The position numbers were made by a program, and so were the translations under genes. From Akkermansiaceae bacterium (lineage in GTDB: Bacteria > Verrucomicrobiota > Verrucomicrobiia > Verrucomicrobiales > Akkermansiaceae), in contig CAJIZY010000009.1 of NCBI GenBank assembly GCA_905181965.1, forward strand, positions 434,001-498,000: 64,000 nucleotides of DNA, given 5' to 3'. The notes below the pieces were generated by a model. That model did no database searches, was not told the origin of the DNA, and saw only the letters and a program-made list of their open reading frames with translations. Shown piece after piece: positions 47,140 to 57,090 of this stretch; positions within the stretch are counted from its first letter, which is position 1, and every line of letters starts with the position of its first letter.

Positions 47140-47940
47140 ATGCTCGCAGATTACCACACTCATACTCCTCTTTGCCAGCATGCCGAAGGCAATCCGGAAG
47201 ACTATATCGACCAAGCTATCGCTGCAAACCTCGCTGAATACGGAATTTCCGATCATGCTCCGCAAGCTCCCGAGCCTTTTGATGATTGGCGCATGTTAGA
47301 GGAACACCTTCCTCAATACTTCGACTGGATTGCCCGCGCCCAAAAGCATGCGCGAAAGAAACTGCCCGTTCGTGCCGGACTCGAATGTGACTGGCTCCCC
47401 AATTGTGGAGACTGGATCGAACACCTAGCCTCACTATACGATTGGGATTACCTTATCGGATCCATCCACTACCTCGGAGCAAAGTGGGACTTTGATAATC
47501 CTAAATGGCTAGGTCGTTGGGCCGAAACCGATGTTGATGAGGTCTGGACAAGCTACTGGGACGAATACACCAAAATGGCTCGCTCTGGACTCTTCGACTT
47601 TCTCGGCCACACTGATCTCATTAAAAAATTCTCTTATCGGCCCGGTGGAGATCTTCGCCGATTTTACGACCCGGTGATCGAAGCCCTTTCCGATGAAAAA
47701 ATTGCCATTGAACTCAATACCGCCGGGTTCCACAAACCCTGCGCAGAGCAGTACCCTTCGGAGGAATTTCTTTTGTTGGCTGCCGAGGCGAAGGTGCCCA
47801 TCACTCTCTCTTCAGACGCTCACCACCCGTCTGAAGTAGCCCGTGATTTTGACAAAGGTCTTCGGTTAATCAAAGAAGCCGGATTTACCCATCTTTGCCG
47901 TTTCAACAAACGCAAACGAAGTCTGGTGAGTCTACCATAA
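47140..47940 (+). CDS. histidinol-phosphatase, PHP type
   Basis: 266 residues from the ATG at 47140. PHP motifs with metal ligands: DYHTHTPLCQHAEG, YGISDHAPQ, GLECDWLP, IGSIHYLG, FLGHTDLIKKF and SSDAHHPSEVA. The HisJ/HisK length and the GSIHYLG element point to histidinol-phosphate phosphatase of histidine synthesis. Other PHP sugar phosphatases are possible. It is a lone gene away from any his operon. Confidence 0.83.
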   Translation: MLADYHTHTPLCQHAEGNPEDYIDQAIAANLAEYGISDHAPQAPEPFDDWRMLEEHLPQYFDWIARAQKHARKKLPVRAGLECDWLPNCGDWIEHLASLYDWDYLIGSIHYLGAKWDFDNPKWLGRWAETDVDEVWTSYWDEYTKMARSGLFDFLGHTDLIKKFSYRPGGDLRRFYDPVIEALSDEKIAIELNTAGFHKPCAEQYPSEEFLLLAAEAKVPITLSSDAHHPSEVARDFDKGLRLIKEAGFTHLCRFNKRKRSLVSLP

Positions 47941-48042
47941 AGGGACACTTATTTAGAATGAGTTCCATCTAAAATGGTGAAGTGTGCCTGATGGAGGGCG
48001 TGATGGTGGTTGCGTATCACCCCGCTTGCACGAAGGTCGCGT

Positions 48043-49530
48043 ATGTCACAATCAATCGCTCTTGTTTTCCCCCACCAACTTTTCCAAGACCATCCCGCTC
48101 TTGAACAAGATCGACCAATTCTGCTTATCGAAGATCCTCTTTTTTTCGGCACCGACTCGGAACAACCTCTTAAATTTCACGCGAAAAAGCTTATCCTCCA
48201 TCGCGCCAGCATGCGGCACTGGGCTCAAGGCAAGGAGGACCTCACCTATCTTGAACTTCCCGAGGTGAAAACCAGAACCGACCTTCTTCTCGAGGAACAT
48301 ACCCCACGGGAAACCGAAACCCTAGTTTACGTGGACACCGTCGACTTCCTAATTGAGCGGCGCCTAAAACGCTTTGCTGACAAAAGGGGCCTTACCTTAG
48401 AAAAACTCCCTTCTCCGATGTTCCTCTCCCCCGATGATTGGATAGAAGATGTCATGGGCGGCATGAAGAAGCCCTTCATGAAGACCTTTTACGAAGCCCA
48501 GCGAAAACGCATGAATATACTTCTTGAAAAGGATGGAAAACCCGTTGGAGGCAAGTGGTCTTTTGATGAAGATAAACCGCAAAAAACTTCCCAAAAAACA
48601 ACCCGTTCCTGAACCTTATTCAGCCCCGCTAGATCAGGTGGTATCTGCCGCTCAAAAGTGGACCGAGGAACGATTTCCTGATGCCCCCGGAATACGAGAA
48701 AATTTCAATTACCCCTCTACTCGTCAAGAAGCACTCCAAGCGATGTCCTTATTTTTTGAGAACCGCTTCGAGCTCTTCGGCGACTACGAGGACGCAATTT
48801 CGACACGGGTCCGTGTCATATTCCACTCGGTGCTCACGCCGCCACTTAACATAGGTCTTATCACTCCTCAGGAAATCATCGATGCTGCCCTCGATGCTGC
48901 TGAAAAAAACCCTGAAATCCCTTTGAATTCACTTGAAGGGTTCATCCGACAAATCATCGGGTGGCGGGAATTTATGCGCATCATTTACCTCCATCACGGT
49001 GTCATGGAACGGAAAGAAAACTTCTGGAATTTTACCCGAGAAATGCCACCTGCCTTTTACGATGGCACCACCGGAATTGAACCAATTGACCACACGATTC
49101 AGACCCTACTCGAAGATGGCTACACCCACCACATTGAGCGCCTTATGGTGCTTGGGAATTTCATGCTTCTTTGCCGGATCCACCCACCGCTGTTTACAAA
49201 TGGTTCATGGAGCTCTTCATCGATGCCTACGATTGGGTCATGGTTCCAAATGTTTACGGGATGTCACAATTCGCAGACGGCGGTATCTTTTCAACCAAAC
49301 CCTATATCTCCGGCTCCAACTACATCCGAAAGATGTCTGACTTCCCCAAGGGAGATTGGTGTAGGACATGGGATGGTCTCTACTGGACCTTCATCGCAGA
49401 CCACCGCGAATTTTTCGCCTCTCAGTATCGCCTATCTATGATGGTGCGCCTCCTCGATAAAATGCCTGATGAAAAAAGAGCAACTCATCGCGAAAATGCT
49501 GAAGATTTCATCAAGAAACATTTTGGTTAA
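48043..49530 (+). CDS. cryptochrome/photolyase of the (6-4) PhrB-like (DPRP) family, frameshifted
   Basis: About 495 codons. Start at 48043 (MSQSIALVFPHQLF). The N-terminal antenna-like domain reaches about 48575, where an extra A (GATAAACC) shifts the frame to NRKKLPKKQPVPEPYS. The FAD-binding helical domain follows (TRQEALQAMSLFFE, GWREFMRIIYLHHG). A second break near 49185 separates MVLGNFMLL from AVYKWFMELFIDAYDWVMVPNVYGMSQFADGG. PhrB-type enzymes repair (6-4) photoproducts. Their usual Fe-S cysteines before the C-terminal ALYW-like segment are absent; one Cys remains in DWCRTWDGLYW. If real, this is a cluster-less member. Confidence 0.8.
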
Positions 49531-49716
49531 AGAGAAAGTTCTCTAGGGAATATCGTAATCCCCCCCACAAGGGCTAATTCACCAACCCTTGAAGCTATCT
49601 TGGGTGAATTTTAAAAGTTCTAGGTCCCAGTCCCAATTGATCTTATTACCAGACTTGCCAAAGAAAACTGATTCGATATCACCAAGATGCCCGGGTTTCA
49701 AACTAGCTCATAGAAC

Positions 49717-50919
49717 ATGACCACTAAATTTCCAAAAAACGGGATCAGCTTTGCCGTCGCATTATCATCCCTCAGTATCTTTTCTCAGTATGCTCCAGCC
49801 GCAATTTTTGAATTTAACATAGCCAACGCCGGCGAAAGCGTAGGTAAGCCTACCGACGATGGACAGACCTTCCAACAACAATGGGGCACGGCAGCAAACT
49901 GGAAATTGGTAAGTGGAGAAGACGATGGCAATAACGGCTATCCCGATGGGGCAGACACAGCCATCATCAATCGTTCCGCTTTGGCCAATAACTCCACTCG
50001 CCTCACCGAGGAAAGTTCTCCAGTCTCCCTCGTTTCAGTTGGGAAAGTTATTGGAACGGGAACTGGCAACCAAGATATTGTTCTAAAAATGAGAGCGTTC
50101 ACCTTCGGCGAAGTGGAATGCCTTGAATCACCCGAGCCCTTTCATATTCGAGCCGAAAGAGATCGCTCAATCACCATCAGCGGCGTAATCAGCGGCCCTG
50201 GGAGCCTTTTATTGTCACGAAGTGGTGGCTTCTCCGACGGTGTAGACGAGGACGAGCTCATTACCATTACCGGGGACACTCCCAACACAATCACTGGAAA
50301 AATCCGTCTCTTTAATCAAAATAACAAAGCTGACGAGCCACAGCCGAGTTACTGGGTTGCGGATAAAGAAGGAGCGTTCGGACAAGCTTCAATGTTGACA
50401 CTTGAGGGACGAGCCGGCGCAGGACGAGGAATCGCGTCGCTTCGGATCACCGGGAACGCTGCTTTTGGAGAAGGTGCGATCGACGATAATGCCACGACCG
50501 TCTTTATTGGAGCCAAGGGTGTTCTAAGTCTAGATCGCGGCGTCAACGAGGCGATTGGCGAAGGCTTGCTATTCACCGACTTAGAGGGAACAGGAATTTA
50601 CTCCGAAGTTCCTATCGGAACTTATGACAATAATGAAGCATGGATCATCGGTGAAGGAACGGTGACTGTTGGGGCTCCGTCGGCCGAACTAACGATCACC
50701 GCAGTTGACTATGCGACCAATGCTGAAGGCACAACGCTTAGCTTAACGTGGAACTCTCGCCCTGGACGGCTTTATGCAGTCCGCTTCTCCCCTGATTTGA
50801 AAGATTGGGACTTTGATCTTGATGATGGCGTCGTAGGCGACGACGGCGAGACCACCACGACTCAGTTTGATCTGACTAACTTTCCTGAAATTTCCGGTAG
50901 AACCCGCGCCTTGTTCTAA
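49717..50919 (+). CDS. secreted beta-helix-like protein with C-terminal verrucomicrobial domain
   Basis: 400 residues with an N-terminal export signal (FAVALSSLSIFSQYAPAA). The first 300 residues (AANWKLVSGEDDGNNGYPDGADTAIINRS, ITISGVISGPGSLLLSRSGG, LSLDRGVNEAIGEG) show the short, Gly/Asp-rich strands of passenger-type beta-helices. The last 75 residues (TLSLTWNSRPGRLYAVRFSPDLKDW) match a small C-terminal domain frequent in exported proteins of this phylum. The end RTRALF-stop is abrupt; homologues usually continue FFRV, so a late frameshift is possible. Role unknown, extracellular or surface. Confidence 0.6.
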   Translation: MTTKFPKNGISFAVALSSLSIFSQYAPAAIFEFNIANAGESVGKPTDDGQTFQQQWGTAANWKLVSGEDDGNNGYPDGADTAIINRSALANNSTRLTEESSPVSLVSVGKVIGTGTGNQDIVLKMRAFTFGEVECLESPEPFHIRAERDRSITISGVISGPGSLLLSRSGGFSDGVDEDELITITGDTPNTITGKIRLFNQNNKADEPQPSYWVADKEGAFGQASMLTLEGRAGAGRGIASLRITGNAAFGEGAIDDNATTVFIGAKGVLSLDRGVNEAIGEGLLFTDLEGTGIYSEVPIGTYDNNEAWIIGEGTVTVGAPSAELTITAVDYATNAEGTTLSLTWNSRPGRLYAVRFSPDLKDWDFDLDDGVVGDDGETTTTQFDLTNFPEISGRTRALF

Positions 50920-50978
50920 AATTGCTTCACGACTAATATCTTCATCATGCCCTATCTCTTCCTTAGTAGTTGGAGTAA

Positions 50979-51644
50979 TTAACGGAGTATTAAATTTTTG
51001 ATTTTCATTATTATCCAGTCAATCCAATCGGCATCGGTCAGCACCTCTCCAATAATAGGCACCGGACACAATTCTTCTAGTATCGTCCGATTTGTTGTCG
51101 CCGCGACATCGCGCTCAGCTTCAAGGTGATTTAAAATAACACCAATGCAGTCCAAGCCAGCGGCTTGTATCGCTTTTACCGTCAAAAGAGTGTGATTGAT
51201 CGTTCCCAGCCAGTTAGCGGCAACCACCATTACAGGAAAGCCCAAAGCCCTTGCATAGTCCTCAAAAGAGAACCCTTCGCCCATCGGAACCTCCCATCCA
51301 CCCACCCCTTCAACGAGAGTGAAATCGTGGGCGCCTTGTATTTTGTGAATGTATTCCACCATGGGCTCAACTTCCAAAGGCGAACCTTCGATCCTAGAAG
51401 CCACGAGAGGGGCTGCCGGTGTTTGATACCACCAAGGATTAATAACATCGAGATCCAGCGTCCCCCCGCTCGCTTCCCAAAGTCGCTCAGCGTCCTCACG
51501 TGACCCGCTCAGCACCGGCTTCAAGCCAACTGCCTCCACTCCTTTCTTTCGCAACTCTTCAATAATGAGAGCCGACACCCAAGTCTTACCAATTCCGGTG
51601 TCAGTTCCTGTCACAAGTAGCCCACTCCACTGATCCAGCTTCAT
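50979..51644 (-). CDS. bioD: dethiobiotin synthetase
   Basis: 221 residues. P-loop LLVTGTDTGIGKTWVSA, AVGLKPVLSGSREDA (LKPV switch), LVEGVGGWEVPMGEG and VVAANWLGTINHTLLTV. ATP-dependent ureido-ring closure of DAPA, the penultimate step of biotin synthesis. No other bio gene is in the window. It follows cdaA by 60 bp on the same strand. Confidence 0.93.
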   Translation of the reverse strand: MKLDQWSGLLVTGTDTGIGKTWVSALIIEELRKKGVEAVGLKPVLSGSREDAERLWEASGGTLDLDVINPWWYQTPAAPLVASRIEGSPLEVEPMVEYIHKIQGAHDFTLVEGVGGWEVPMGEGFSFEDYARALGFPVMVVAANWLGTINHTLLTVKAIQAAGLDCIGVILNHLEAERDVAATTNRTILEELCPVPIIGEVLTDADWIDWIIMKIKNLILR

Positions 51645-51704
51645 CGGGCTGATTGCTCGGTGCTGGTTTTATTAAAGGCGTCTATGTTACTTTGGAGGTG
51701 GAGA

Positions 51705-52550
51705 TCAATCAGATATCTGATCGCGATCGCCAGAGTCAGAGCGGCGATCTTCACCGTCCAATTCCTCAGCAGCCATTTCTTTATGTACTTCTCCATGGAT
51801 TAGAAAAATTTCTTCTAGTTTTTCGCGGAATTCGTCTTCGGAAAGGTTTCGGTAGATTTTTTCTTCCACTACAATCGAAATCGCGCCTGTCTCTTCACTC
51901 ACAATCACCGCGACCGCATCTGTCTCTTCGGTGATGCCAAATCCGGCACGATGACGAAGCCCTAGCGAACGATCAGAAAGCTGCTTCTGACTCACCGGAA
52001 AGATACACGCTGCTGAAGCGATCCTTTCTTTCTTTAAAATCATTCCACCGTCGTGCAGTGCGGTCTTAGGATGAAAAACAGTAGCCACTAACTCCACTGA
52101 GATGGCACTATCAATCACAACCCCCGTTCTCTCATATTCGCTGAGTTCAATCCCTCTCTCGATCGCAAAAAGAGCTCCAAAACGCTTTTTGGAAAGCTTC
52201 ATCACGGCCTCGGTGAGAGCATCCAAAAAGATTTTCTGCTGGCTCGTCGAAAACGAAAACAGATTCGTGCTTCCCAATCTAGCGAGGCCGTTTCTAAGTT
52301 CGGGTTGAAAAATAATTAAAAGGGCAAAAGCCAAAACTGCGGCAGCGCTTTTGATAATCCATTCGATCACCTTTAGATCAAGGATCTGAGAAGCTAGCGT
52401 CATCAAAATAATCACCACAGTCAGACCAACCAGGATTCGCGCGCCGCGAGTAGCCCGGAAAACACGGTATGTTTGATAGATTAGAATCCAGAGCACTAGG
52501 ACCTCCACCCCAGCACGCCAGTTTTCCATTATAATTCCTATCAAATTCAC
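51705..52550 (-). CDS. cdaA: membrane diadenylate cyclase (CdaA/DacA)
   Basis: 281 residues. Three N-terminal membrane helices (VLVLWILIYQTYRVF, ILVGLTVVIILMTLA, AAAVLAFALLIIF), a linker QPELRNGLARLG, then the DisA_N domain with GALFAIERG, LHDGGMIL (DGG catalytic Asp) and GLRHRAGFG. It makes cyclic di-AMP, controlling osmolyte transport and cell-wall stress. The tail (EIFLIHGEVHKEMAAEELDGED) is acidic. The regulator CdaR is not adjacent; instead an unknown exported protein lies 18 bp upstream and bioD downstream. Confidence 0.93.
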   Translation of the reverse strand: MNLIGIIMENWRAGVEVLVLWILIYQTYRVFRATRGARILVGLTVVIILMTLASQILDLKVIEWIIKSAAAVLAFALLIIFQPELRNGLARLGSTNLFSFSTSQQKIFLDALTEAVMKLSKKRFGALFAIERGIELSEYERTGVVIDSAISVELVATVFHPKTALHDGGMILKKERIASAACIFPVSQKQLSDRSLGLRHRAGFGITEETDAVAVIVSEETGAISIVVEEKIYRNLSEDEFREKLEEIFLIHGEVHKEMAAEELDGEDRRSDSGDRDQISD

Positions 52551-52568
52551 AGCGATATTTTTTTCAAC

Positions 52569-53477
52569 CTAGCGGCCTTTGAGCTTCTTAACCATTTCAG
52601 GGCTAAGATTAAAGTTTAGAGTGCCGGACCCTTTTGGTCTTTTTTCCCCTTCAGCTTGCTCCTCGTCAATTTGATATTCAAGAGGCTTCAATGGTTTCAC
52701 ACCATTTACTTCCGACATCAGATAAACACGAATTGAAATGGGAGCCTTCGCGTTCCCGCCCGGAAGGTCTTTAATGGAGAACTGCAACTCGTTCATTCCA
52801 TCAATCGCTCCACCAACAACGACATCCGCCCTCTTGGTATTTTGGAAGATGTGCCTCGACTTCCTGTTGATCAAAAGTTTCACCTCGCGGCCGGGACAAA
52901 AGACATAGGCCTTGGCGATATATTTGACAGGTCCTCGAATCGCAAACGGCGTAGCCTCTGGAACTCCGTTTGGAAAGAAATCTTCCCCATCAAGGAACTC
53001 CTTATTACCCACCGCAAGTTGTTGCCGGACTGTCGGGAGCGCTCCCAGGTTCACAAACTCGCCACCATGGTATTTCCACCCGTCTCCTTCGCGAACATAC
53101 GAAATAACAAAAAGATTGTCGGTGGGTTCCCCTCCAATTCCAAAATCGACCTTACCAAAGTAAGTGGACTTGGCGGTGCGACCTTGCGCCCGCACTCTCA
53201 TCGCTTGGAGCTTCCCAATGTCCGGGGGCGCAATCGGCGAGGCGAAAACTGTCTGAGGAAACGGACGGCGTTCGCTCCAGATCCGGTTGCGCACCTTAAT
53301 CTGCTTCGTCGTCGAAGTGTAGCGCTTCCATAAGCCAGCATCTTTGCGCACCATGGAGGCACGCCAGTTATTATAAACATCCCGCAATTCCCCCGCAGTT
53401 TGGGCGCCATTTACCGCCTGAGCATGCGCCGGGGCAGCCACAGTGAGCAATCCGAGTATCAAAATCAGTGGTTTCAT
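52569..53477 (-). CDS. exported protein of unknown function upstream of cdaA
   Basis: 302 residues from the ATG at 53477, which starts a signal peptide (PLILILGLLTVAAPAHAQA). Then comes an alpha-helical region LRDVYNNWRASMVRKDAGLWKRYTSTTKQ, resembling NTF2-like export-associated folds, and a beta-rich second half (ISYVREGDGWKYHGGEF, LQFSIKDLPGG, ISIRVYLMSEV). The last 30 residues are hydrophilic. No enzyme motif. It ends 18 bp before cdaA on the same strand, so the two may be cotranscribed. Probably periplasmic. Confidence 0.55.
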   Translation of the reverse strand: MKPLILILGLLTVAAPAHAQAVNGAQTAGELRDVYNNWRASMVRKDAGLWKRYTSTTKQIKVRNRIWSERRPFPQTVFASPIAPPDIGKLQAMRVRAQGRTAKSTYFGKVDFGIGGEPTDNLFVISYVREGDGWKYHGGEFVNLGALPTVRQQLAVGNKEFLDGEDFFPNGVPEATPFAIRGPVKYIAKAYVFCPGREVKLLINRKSRHIFQNTKRADVVVGGAIDGMNELQFSIKDLPGGNAKAPISIRVYLMSEVNGVKPLKPLEYQIDEEQAEGEKRPKGSGTLNFNLSPEMVKKLKGR

Positions 53478-53553
53478 AGAGAAACTATGGACAATTGCAC
53501 ATACATTTGGAAAAGCTTTTCTACGGTGACTTTGGTTACCGGCCAAAACAACC

Positions 53554-54402
53554 ATGAAAAATCTCCCCAAGTCGCCCATGATCGGTGAAGCCCGGAACAA
53601 AGAGCTACTCTCCTCCGCGACCACTTATATCTATCGGGAAACCCCAAGCGGTGACTTGCATGCCCACTTTTTCTTCCCTCACAATTTCGATTACCAACGC
53701 GATCGTTGCCCTGCCATCATTTTCTTTCACGGAGGACTCTGGGATATTTCTGCACCCACTCAATTCGTTCCTCATTGCCATCACTTCGCGTTACGCGGAA
53801 TGGTCGCGGTGACTGTCGAGTATCGAACGAAAGTGCTTTTTGACGGCACACCCGAAGACGCCATCTCCGATGCGAAAGAAGCCCTTTTATTTTTTAAAAT
53901 GCATGCGGCCGACATGGGTATCGATGCCAATCGAATTGTCGCGGTTGGTGCCAGTGCCGGAGGAAATGCGGTTCTCTCTGCGGCACTTCATCCTCAGGAA
54001 GCCCCCCTTGGACCGTCGCCAAAGCCATGTGCTATGATTCTCTTCGGACCAATCAGCGACACAACGCGAAAGGGAATTGGCAATGATCGCTTCGCCTCCC
54101 CGAAAGACGGCAAACTTTACAGCCCCTCCTATCACCTCCCCCAAAAAGCTCTGCCACCCTGTCTCATTTTCCACGCCAAAGCTGACCGAGTGGTTCCCTT
54201 CGAGCAGTCGGCACGCTTTGCCAAACGCTACCGTAAAAAGCGTAATCGCTGCGATCTCATGGAGTTCGAAAATGCCGGGCACACCTTTTTTAATTTCAAT
54301 TCCGACGAGAAAAATTACGAGATTACACTGCGATCAGCTGATCATTTCCTTGTCGACCTAGGCGTCATCGAGCCCGACCCCCTCGCGGATGTCTTGCACT
54401 GA
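53554..54402 (+). CDS. alpha/beta hydrolase (esterase-like)
   Basis: 282 residues without a signal peptide. Oxyanion hole IIFFHGGLWD, nucleophile elbow GASAGGNA, acid in HAKADRVVP and catalytic His in NAGHTFF. The whole triad is present and the fold matches BD-FAE/HSL-type carboxylesterases. Short acyl or acetyl groups on sugars are likely substrates, but this is inferred. It precedes ribBA by 38 bp on the same strand; whether they share a promoter is unclear. Confidence 0.82.
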   Translation: MKNLPKSPMIGEARNKELLSSATTYIYRETPSGDLHAHFFFPHNFDYQRDRCPAIIFFHGGLWDISAPTQFVPHCHHFALRGMVAVTVEYRTKVLFDGTPEDAISDAKEALLFFKMHAADMGIDANRIVAVGASAGGNAVLSAALHPQEAPLGPSPKPCAMILFGPISDTTRKGIGNDRFASPKDGKLYSPSYHLPQKALPPCLIFHAKADRVVPFEQSARFAKRYRKKRNRCDLMEFENAGHTFFNFNSDEKNYEITLRSADHFLVDLGVIEPDPLADVLH

Positions 54403-54440
54403 TCTTGCACCAAACCATTTTGCTGTCATCATTGCCTACC

Positions 54441-55640
54441 ATGAGACAATTGAAATTTTCACCCGTCGATGAGATCATCGCTGATCTTAAGGCAGGAAAG
54501 CTTGTCATCGTCGCTGATGATCCCGGTCGAGAGAACGAAGCGGATCTCGTGGGTGCGGCCTCTCTCATTACTTCAGAATCGATCGCATTCATGGCGAATC
54601 ATGGCCGTGGGCTTATTTGCACTCCAATAACTCCGGAACGGGCAAAGGCTCTCGATCTTTCTCCGATGACCCCCAAAAACCGTGAAGCTCACAAAACAGC
54701 CTTCACCATTTCCATTGATGCTGCTGAAGGCATCACTACTGGGATCTCCGCCGCTGATCGCGCCCACACTATCCAGCTTCTTGCCAACCCAGACACCGAC
54801 GCCACTGCTTTTGTTCAGCCGGGCCATATTTTTCCGCTCGAAGCTATCGAAGCTGGAGTCCTCCGCCGAGCTGGACACACTGAAGCTGCTGTTGACCTAG
54901 CCCGCCTCGCCGAGCTACCTCCGGCTGGTGTAATTTGTGAAATTATGCACGAAGACGGCACAATGGGGCGAGTAGGTGACCTCGGGGAATATCAGCAAAA
55001 ACACGGATTGAAATCCTGCACAATCTCCCAACTCATTGAATATCGGCGACGCTCCGAAAGATTGATCACGCGCGAGGAGATCATCTCCATGCCCACTGAA
55101 TTTGGCGACTTCGATTGCTACCTCTATAAAGTTAATACCGATGAGTCAGAACACCTTGCTCTCGTTCGTGGTGAAATTGACCCCGAAAAGCCAATCAGCG
55201 TGCGCGTTCATTCCGAGTGTCTCACCGGAGATGTTTTCGGCTCTCGTCGTTGCGACTGCGGCGGGCAACTCCATACTGCCCTCGGTCATATTGCCAAAGA
55301 GGGAGGTGTCCTTCTCTACCTTCGCCAAGAGGGCCGGGGAATAGGCCTCGGCGCCAAAATTCACGCCTACAAACTCCAAGAACAAGGATTCGACACAATA
55401 GAGGCCAACGAAAAGCTCGGTTACGGTTCCGACCTACGGGACTATGGTATGGGAGCTCAAATGCTCTACGACCTCGGTATTCGGAAAATCCGTCTCCTCA
55501 CCAACAATCCGAAGAAAGTCATTGGACTTGAGGGCTACGGTCTAGAAATTGTGGAACAAGTTCCTATCCGTCTTCCCTCCAATCCTCATAACGAAAAATA
55601 CCTTGAGACGAAGCGAACTCGCATGGGCCATCACCTCTGA
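54441..55640 (+). CDS. ribBA: bifunctional DHBP synthase / GTP cyclohydrolase II
   Basis: 399 residues from the ATG at 54441. RibB domain: VIVADDPGRENEADLVGAA, then HGRGLICTPIT and RRAGHTEAAVDL. RibA domain: HSECLTGDVFGSRRCDCGGQL (zinc Cys) and LRQEGRGIGL, ending with LTNNPKKVIGLEGYG. It makes both precursors of riboflavin. First gene of ribBA-ribH-nusB, with no FMN riboswitch recognised before it. Confidence 0.96.
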   Translation: MRQLKFSPVDEIIADLKAGKLVIVADDPGRENEADLVGAASLITSESIAFMANHGRGLICTPITPERAKALDLSPMTPKNREAHKTAFTISIDAAEGITTGISAADRAHTIQLLANPDTDATAFVQPGHIFPLEAIEAGVLRRAGHTEAAVDLARLAELPPAGVICEIMHEDGTMGRVGDLGEYQQKHGLKSCTISQLIEYRRRSERLITREEIISMPTEFGDFDCYLYKVNTDESEHLALVRGEIDPEKPISVRVHSECLTGDVFGSRRCDCGGQLHTALGHIAKEGGVLLYLRQEGRGIGLGAKIHAYKLQEQGFDTIEANEKLGYGSDLRDYGMGAQMLYDLGIRKIRLLTNNPKKVIGLEGYGLEIVEQVPIRLPSNPHNEKYLETKRTRMGHHL

Positions 55641-55681
55641 TTGACAATTCTGTCTACCAACCTATATCCCCTCGCACAGAC

Positions 55682-56194
55682 ATGTCGTCAATCATTCCTC
55701 CCAAACCACGGTTAAGCGCCGGGACCAAAGTCCGCATCTCCATTGTTGCAGCCAAATTCAATCAGGAATATACCGACGCCCTAGTTGAAAACGCTGTTCA
55801 GGAAATCGACTCCTATACGACTAACGCCCGCGTCGATCTGGTGCGCGTCCCTGGGGCTTTCGAAATTCCTGTGGTTTGCAAAGCACTCATTGAGGAAGAG
55901 CAACCAGATTGTGTAATTGCCCTTGGCTGTATTATCCGCGGAGGCACCGGCCACGCCGATCTCGTTGCCACCGCAGTCACTGACGCCCTGCAAAAACTTG
56001 CGCTCGATAAAACAACCCCGATCATTCATGAGGTCCTTCTCGTCGAAGATGAGAATCAGGCTTATGCTCGCTGTATTGGGAAGAAACTCAATCGGGGTCG
56101 CGAAGCAGCACGCAGCGCTCTCGAAATCATCGACATTATGAGCGAAGTCCGGCGCGCTAACCAATCCCTCCGACTGCACCCAAGCAATGGCTAG
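55682..56194 (+). CDS. ribH: 6,7-dimethyl-8-ribityllumazine synthase
   Basis: 170 residues. Motifs VRISIVAAKFNQEYTDAL, the substrate loop VPGAFEIPVVCKAL, ALGCIIRGGTGHADLVA and a GREAARSALEI helix. It condenses DHBP with the ribityl pyrimidine; the family forms pentamers or 60-mer capsids. The proton-donor His is in GTGHAD. It follows ribBA by 41 bp and overlaps nusB by 8 bp. Confidence 0.95.
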   Translation: MSSIIPPKPRLSAGTKVRISIVAAKFNQEYTDALVENAVQEIDSYTTNARVDLVRVPGAFEIPVVCKALIEEEQPDCVIALGCIIRGGTGHADLVATAVTDALQKLALDKTTPIIHEVLLVEDENQAYARCIGKKLNRGREAARSALEIIDIMSEVRRANQSLRLHPSNG

Positions 56195-57041
56195 CCGTCG
56201 CCTCGTCCGCCAAGCGGCCGTTCAGCTCCTTTATGCCCGCTTTGCATCTCCCAAAAATCAGGGAGGGCCGGAATTCTGGGACCTTGTCAACGACAAGGCC
56301 GCACTCGACTTCGATCGAGCACGCGTAAAGGTCCTATCTCACTTACAACAAGGACGGGAAGCTCTCACTGAAAAACTTCAGCGGCTTCTAATAGAATGCG
56401 TCACCCCCATTCTCGCAGCTGACCCGACCGAAAAACTAGCTCGCGACCTCAAAGCAGTCAGCGCTCGAGAGCACTTGTGGGCCGAAGACTGCGGCAACCT
56501 TCGCCGCTTGACTAACGCCGATACCGGTGGCTGGAGACAAGAGCTCCAAAAGCTTCTTCCAGAGGTTGGTGAACTTTGCCAAACCCGCGTGGAAATTCTC
56601 CAGCGGATCGAAGGATTTCCTCCAGCGCAATTTGAAAAGTTTACGGATATTTTTGAAAAGCTAGATAAATACGATGCCCGCGCTCGGATGGTTCACTTCC
56701 CAGAAAACTATCCAGAACAGCGGGACCTCGATCATCTCCACAGGCTCAGCAACGAAATGAAGGAGCTAGAAAAGGAGGCCATCAAATTGGCAGATCACGT
56801 TGAAGCAGAGGTAGCCACCATCGATAAAGCCATTGATACGGCCTCTGCCAATTTTGATATCGAGAGGATCTCAAAGGTCGATCTCGCTATTCTCCGTCTC
56901 GCAGGCTGGGAAATCATGAAGCTTCCGGAACTTGATGCCGCGATTTCGATCAACGAAGCTGTCGATTTAGCCCGCTCGTTTTCGGGCACAGAATCTGCAT
57001 CCTTTGTGAATGGAGTCCTCGATAAGATTTCTAAGACCTAG
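56187..57041 (+). CDS. nusB: NusB antitermination factor, extended form
   Basis: 284 residues, about twice the E. coli NusB. It opens with RRLVRQAAVQLLYARFAS and closes with the NusB core: VDLAILRLAGWEIMKLPELDAAISINEAVDLARSFSGTESASFVNGVLDKI. Between them is a long helical insert (about residues 30-190) containing LLPEVGELCQTRVEIL and KFTDIFEKLDKYDARARM. NusB with NusE/S10 binds boxA for rRNA antitermination. The ribH-nusB overlap matches the common ribH-nusB order in bacteria. The insert is unusual but in frame. Confidence 0.88.
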   Translation: MASRRLVRQAAVQLLYARFASPKNQGGPEFWDLVNDKAALDFDRARVKVLSHLQQGREALTEKLQRLLIECVTPILAADPTEKLARDLKAVSAREHLWAEDCGNLRRLTNADTGGWRQELQKLLPEVGELCQTRVEILQRIEGFPPAQFEKFTDIFEKLDKYDARARMVHFPENYPEQRDLDHLHRLSNEMKELEKEAIKLADHVEAEVATIDKAIDTASANFDIERISKVDLAILRLAGWEIMKLPELDAAISINEAVDLARSFSGTESASFVNGVLDKISKT

Positions 57042-57090
57042 AAACCTCATCTAAACTGCAACAAGTTTACCCTTCCCCAAGCGGTAGGAC

